From positions 1 through 64,000 of the forward strand of contig CAZIFL010000009.1 in NCBI GenBank assembly GCA_964539095.1: a stretch of DNA of 64,000 bases, written 5' to 3'. This DNA is from DAIPKP01 sp964539095. Lineage in GTDB: Bacteria; Synergistota; Synergistia; Synergistales; Aminiphilaceae. This document shows positions 61,126-64,000 of this stretch, piece after piece (position 1 is the first letter of the stretch; the number at the start of each line of letters is the position of its first letter). Under the pieces are notes generated by a model. It worked only from the letters and a program-made list of their open reading frames with translations, was not told the origin of the DNA and made no database searches. The position numbers and the translations under genes were made by a program.

Positions 61126-64000
61126 CTATTCTTTTTCAGGAATGATCGCCGAAGGCTCCAACCTTTCGATCCAGCCAAAATCTCCGAGAATCATGTACAT
61201 GCAGGGAAGAGCTAACAGAACCAAAAGAGTGGAAGCCATGAGACCAAAGGCGGTACTGATAACCAAGGGCTTTAAGACCTGAGCCTGAAGACTGGGTTCA
61301 GAAAGAAGAGGAATGAGCCCCGCCACAGTGGTGCTCGAGGTAAGCATCACCGCCCGAAAACGCTCCCGACTTGCAGCGGCGGCAGCATGCAGCAGGGAGG
61401 GATGTTTTGTTCGGGCATTTTTGAGAAAGAGCACCAGTAAAATGGAGTCGTTCACCACCACCCCCGCCAGGGCAGCAAAACCCAAAAAGCTCGGCATGCT
61501 GATGGGAACCCCCATGAACAGATGCCCCCAGACAACCCCAATGAGAGCGAAGGGAATAGCCACCATGACGATCAGAGGTTCTGTGTAGCTGCGAAATTGG
61601 AGACTCAGCAGAAAAAAAATGCCCAGAAGACCTATTCCCAGAGCAAAGAAGATGGAATTGCGTACATGTCCCGTCTCCGCAAGCTCTCCCGCAATGGAAA
61701 CCTTCACTGCGGGATATTTTTTTGAAAACTGTGGAAGATAGCTACTACGAAAGGTTTTCATGAGTTCTAAAGTGCTCAGAAAGCGGGAATCCACATCTCC
61801 GAAAAGGGTAACCGTTCTGATGTGATTGTACCGCCCTATGCGGGACCATCCCCGAACTTCTTCCCAGGAAGCCACACTTCGAAGAGGAACCTCGGCTCCG
61901 TCCTTGAGCAATGTCGTGAAATTTTCAAAATTTTGGAGATTTTGCCCCTTCTCCGGATCCAGTTGCACTTGCAGCTCATAATCTTCGCCTCCCCTTCGGA
62001 AGGTATACGCCGTAACGCCCTGAAAAGCTCCCCGAAGCTGGTTTGCTACCTCTGCCCCTGTAACGCCCATACCGTAAGCGGAAGGGCGCATCCGCAACCG
62101 CAATTCTGGTTTTCCCTGCCGCAGGTCATCCATAAGGTTTGTAACCCCTTTATATTGGTTGAACCATGTATGCAGATCCAGAGCAGCCTCTTTCAGCTCT
62201 TGAAGACTTTCTCCCCGAAGACGGATTTCAATGGGACGACCTCCGGGGCCGAAACCAGGCTCTCCCAAGGTAAGCCCGAGAACGTCCGGCAGGGGGCCTA
62301 TCTGGCGGCGCCACTCCGCAAGGTAGGCCTCTATAGTACCCCCCCGCTCCTCCGGCGGGAGAAGATCCACCGTAATGGTAGCCACATGAGGCCCCTTTTC
62401 AAAGGCTTCGGTATTCTGGTTAAACTGAACGTAGGCGTTCTGCACAAGATCCCTCCCCGGAGGCTGATCCGCTGAAAAAGCCTGATTGGTCCTCTTGAGA
62501 GCTTCCAAGATCTGATCAACCCGCTCCTCCGTCCGAGCAAGGGGAGTTCCTCCGGGGAAAAGCAGCCGGGCAAGCACCACCTGACCTTCAAGCTCGGGGA
62601 ATCCCTGAATTTTCACCTTCCCCGAAAGCACCATACCAAGAGAAAGAATAAAAAGCCCCATGATGGTACCGAGAACAAAGTAACGCCTGGGGAGCAAAAA
62701 ATCCACGGTCTTCCCCACCACTTTTTCTCGAAAATTCTCAAGAAAAACCTCCAAAGTGCGGCGCAGGGGGTTATCCTTTTTGGAGGAAGAAACCTGCTGC
62801 ATGGCATGATAGAGATGTGCGGGAAGAATGGCAAAAGCCTCTATAAGACTTATGGCGAGAACGAGTAACAAGATAATGGGAACCACCCGAAGCACCCGGC
62901 CGATCTGACCACTGATGAATCCCAGAGGACCCAGCACACAGAGGGTGGTGATAAAAGAAGAGATCACCCCCGCAGCAACGTCCCGGGTTCCCTCTACAGC
63001 AGCGGTAAAGGGATCCTCCCCCCGCTCCCTATGAGCAGCAATATTTTCCGCAATCACGATGGCATCATCCATGAGAAGCCCCAGGGCGAGAAGAAGCCCC
63101 ACCAGAGTGAACATGTTGATGGTCATGCCCAGGTATGGAGCCACGAGAAAGGCTCCGAGAAAGGAGACCGGAAGCCCCATGGTCACCCAGAAGCTTATGC
63201 GGATGTGAAAGAAGAGCCACATGGCTAGAAAGACCAACACCAACCCCTGTACGCCGTTGCGAAGGAGAAGATTCAGCCGATCACCCAGAGCAAGAGATTC
63301 ATCTCTACTGACAGTAAAGTTCATCTGAGGATGCCGCTGTTTTTCCAGAGCGAGAAAAGCCTTGGCCCGCTGAGCCACCTCAAGCGTATCTTCCCCCTTG
63401 GTCTTGCGGATATTAAGCCGGGCACAGCGCTCTCCCTCTAGAAGGATCTTTTCTTCCTCTAGTTCGAAAAGATTTTCCAGAGTTGCCACATCCCCCAAGC
63501 GCAGAATTCCCCCCCCCACATCTCCCCAAATAACGAGGTCTTCAAGCTCTTGGGGGCTACGTCCCTGATCATCGAAACGCATCAGAATATCCTGGTTTGG
63601 GGTTTCCAGCATTCCCAAGGGTTTGTTCTGACTTTGGGCAAGAATCGCTTCGGTTACCATGGGCACCGTGAGCCCCTTCTGACGCAATGCAGATTCTGAG
63701 AGAGTCACCCGAAGATGCCGCTGGGAAAAACCTTCAATATCCACCAGAGGAAGCCCCGCCTCTCTCATGCGATCCTTGAGATCTTCCGCATAGATCTTCA
63801 GATCTCCCGGGCTCAAGGGCCCCGAAACGAGAAGGCTCAGCACCAGATTCGTACGTCCCAGCTCCTGGATAACTGGAAACTCCGCATCCTCGGGGAAATC
63901 ATCTACTCTCTGGATGCTTCTTTCGATATCATTGAAGAAGGTTTGGAAGTTTCCCCCCTCGCTCATCTCCGCCAAAGTAATCGAAAGCCCTTCCCGAGAA
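61126..64000 (-). CDS. RND family efflux transporter, AcrB/MexB type (5' end outside window)
   Basis: A partial gene that runs off the right edge; at least 957 residues are present out of an expected about 1030-1050. The frame is open to base 64000, reading REGLSITLAEMSEGG just before the first in-frame Met. Typical RND features: porter domains at both halves and 11 of 12 membrane helices visible; helix 4 has GLLLALGLLMDDAIVIAEN with the two proton-relay Asp. The second half repeats the pattern FLGFAALAGVVVNDSILLV. It exports drugs or other molecules across the periplasm, with an adaptor and outer-membrane channel that should lie beyond the window. Implies an outer membrane. Confidence 0.9.
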   Translation of the reverse strand, partial: SREGLSITLAEMSEGGNFQTFFNDIERSIQRVDDFPEDAEFPVIQELGRTNLVLSLLVSGPLSPGDLKIYAEDLKDRMREAGLPLVDIEGFSQRHLRVTLSESALRQKGLTVPMVTEAILAQSQNKPLGMLETPNQDILMRFDDQGRSPQELEDLVIWGDVGGGILRLGDVATLENLFELEEEKILLEGERCARLNIRKTKGEDTLEVAQRAKAFLALEKQRHPQMNFTVSRDESLALGDRLNLLLRNGVQGLVLVFLAMWLFFHIRISFWVTMGLPVSFLGAFLVAPYLGMTINMFTLVGLLLALGLLMDDAIVIAENIAAHRERGEDPFTAAVEGTRDVAAGVISSFITTLCVLGPLGFISGQIGRVLRVVPIILLLVLAISLIEAFAILPAHLYHAMQQVSSSKKDNPLRRTLEVFLENFREKVVGKTVDFLLPRRYFVLGTIMGLFILSLGMVLSGKVKIQGFPELEGQVVLARLLFPGGTPLARTEERVDQILEALKRTNQAFSADQPPGRDLVQNAYVQFNQNTEAFEKGPHVATITVDLLPPEERGGTIEAYLAEWRRQIGPLPDVLGLTLGEPGFGPGGRPIEIRLRGESLQELKEAALDLHTWFNQYKGVTNLMDDLRQGKPELRLRMRPSAYGMGVTGAEVANQLRGAFQGVTAYTFRRGGEDYELQVQLDPEKGQNLQNFENFTTLLKDGAEVPLRSVASWEEVRGWSRIGRYNHIRTVTLFGDVDSRFLSTLELMKTFRSSYLPQFSKKYPAVKVSIAGELAETGHVRNSIFFALGIGLLGIFFLLSLQFRSYTEPLIVMVAIPFALIGVVWGHLFMGVPISMPSFLGFAALAGVVVNDSILLVLFLKNARTKHPSLLHAAAAASRERFRAVMLTSSTTVAGLIPLLSEPSLQAQVLKPLVISTAFGLMASTLLVLLALPCMYMILGDFGWIERLEPSAIIPEKE

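Noticed and set aside
1..64000. CRISPR arrays, tRNA, rRNA, insertion sequences with transposase, prophage genes
   Set aside because: None seen by eye: no regularly spaced repeats, no tRNA-like cloverleaf ends and no transposase, integrase or capsid frames.

Overview
The window (about 55% G+C) looks like a chromosome segment of a diderm, fermentative bacterium. An RND efflux pump with proton-relay aspartates and a periplasmic-type BatD protein argue for an outer membrane. At the same time it carries Bacillota-style regulation: a glmS self-cleaving ribozyme, the tryptophan-sensing RNA-binding protein TRAP (MtrB), and a CdaA/CdaR/GlmM set for c-di-AMP. A DUF4438 protein, a peptidase-like M20 enzyme and an ornithine-racemase-like enzyme fit an amino-acid fermenter. 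My best guess is Synergistota, with a diderm Bacillota lineage as the alternative. No rRNA, tRNA or CRISPR array was seen.

Region by region. 1-1369: no convincing protein gene, but several nested inverted repeats and a promoter followed by a structured element (about 721-953) that looks like an unannotated RNA. 1370-4236: an AI-2E-type permease, a Fur/PerR regulator and two membrane proteins, closed by a bidirectional terminator. 4275-21817 (minus strand): one long co-directional housekeeping series, M48 peptidase, dnaX, dnaE, mtrB, pyk, nfo, racemase, cdaA, cdaR, glmM, galU, [glmS ribozyme], glmS. It links DNA replication, glycolysis, c-di-AMP signalling and UDP-sugar/peptidoglycan precursor supply. 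22066-27063: CsaA-like protein, DUF4438, AraC regulator with a divergent B3/4 protein, and an overlapping DUF2993-acpS-sir2 operon. 27127-30531: an accessory patch holding an antitoxin with a truncated PIN toxin, a broken duplicate of a MATE gene 5' end, a Fic protein and the intact MATE gene. 30852-35293: a LUD protein and a large two-sensor hybrid kinase with a small downstream gene.

35678-44250: a seven-gene Bat (MoxR AAA / DUF58 / von Willebrand A) operon with overlapping genes and a terminator. 44526-60816: a signalling cluster with three sensor kinases and four response-regulator proteins (one Rcp1-type, two HD-GYP, one with a degenerate HD region). Within it lie a PPi-type phosphofructokinase and an M20 amidohydrolase. 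61126-64000: an RND pump gene running off the right edge.

Most interesting points: the glmS ribozyme cleavage site lies directly against the galU stop codon; the 721-953 RNA candidate has a promoter at the right place and two hairpins sharing the same tip; the galU leader holds a 118-bp nested inverted repeat; and a Fic cassette sits between two copies of a MATE 5' end that differ only at synonymous sites. The basis throughout is reading of the sequence plus family knowledge; no searches were run.
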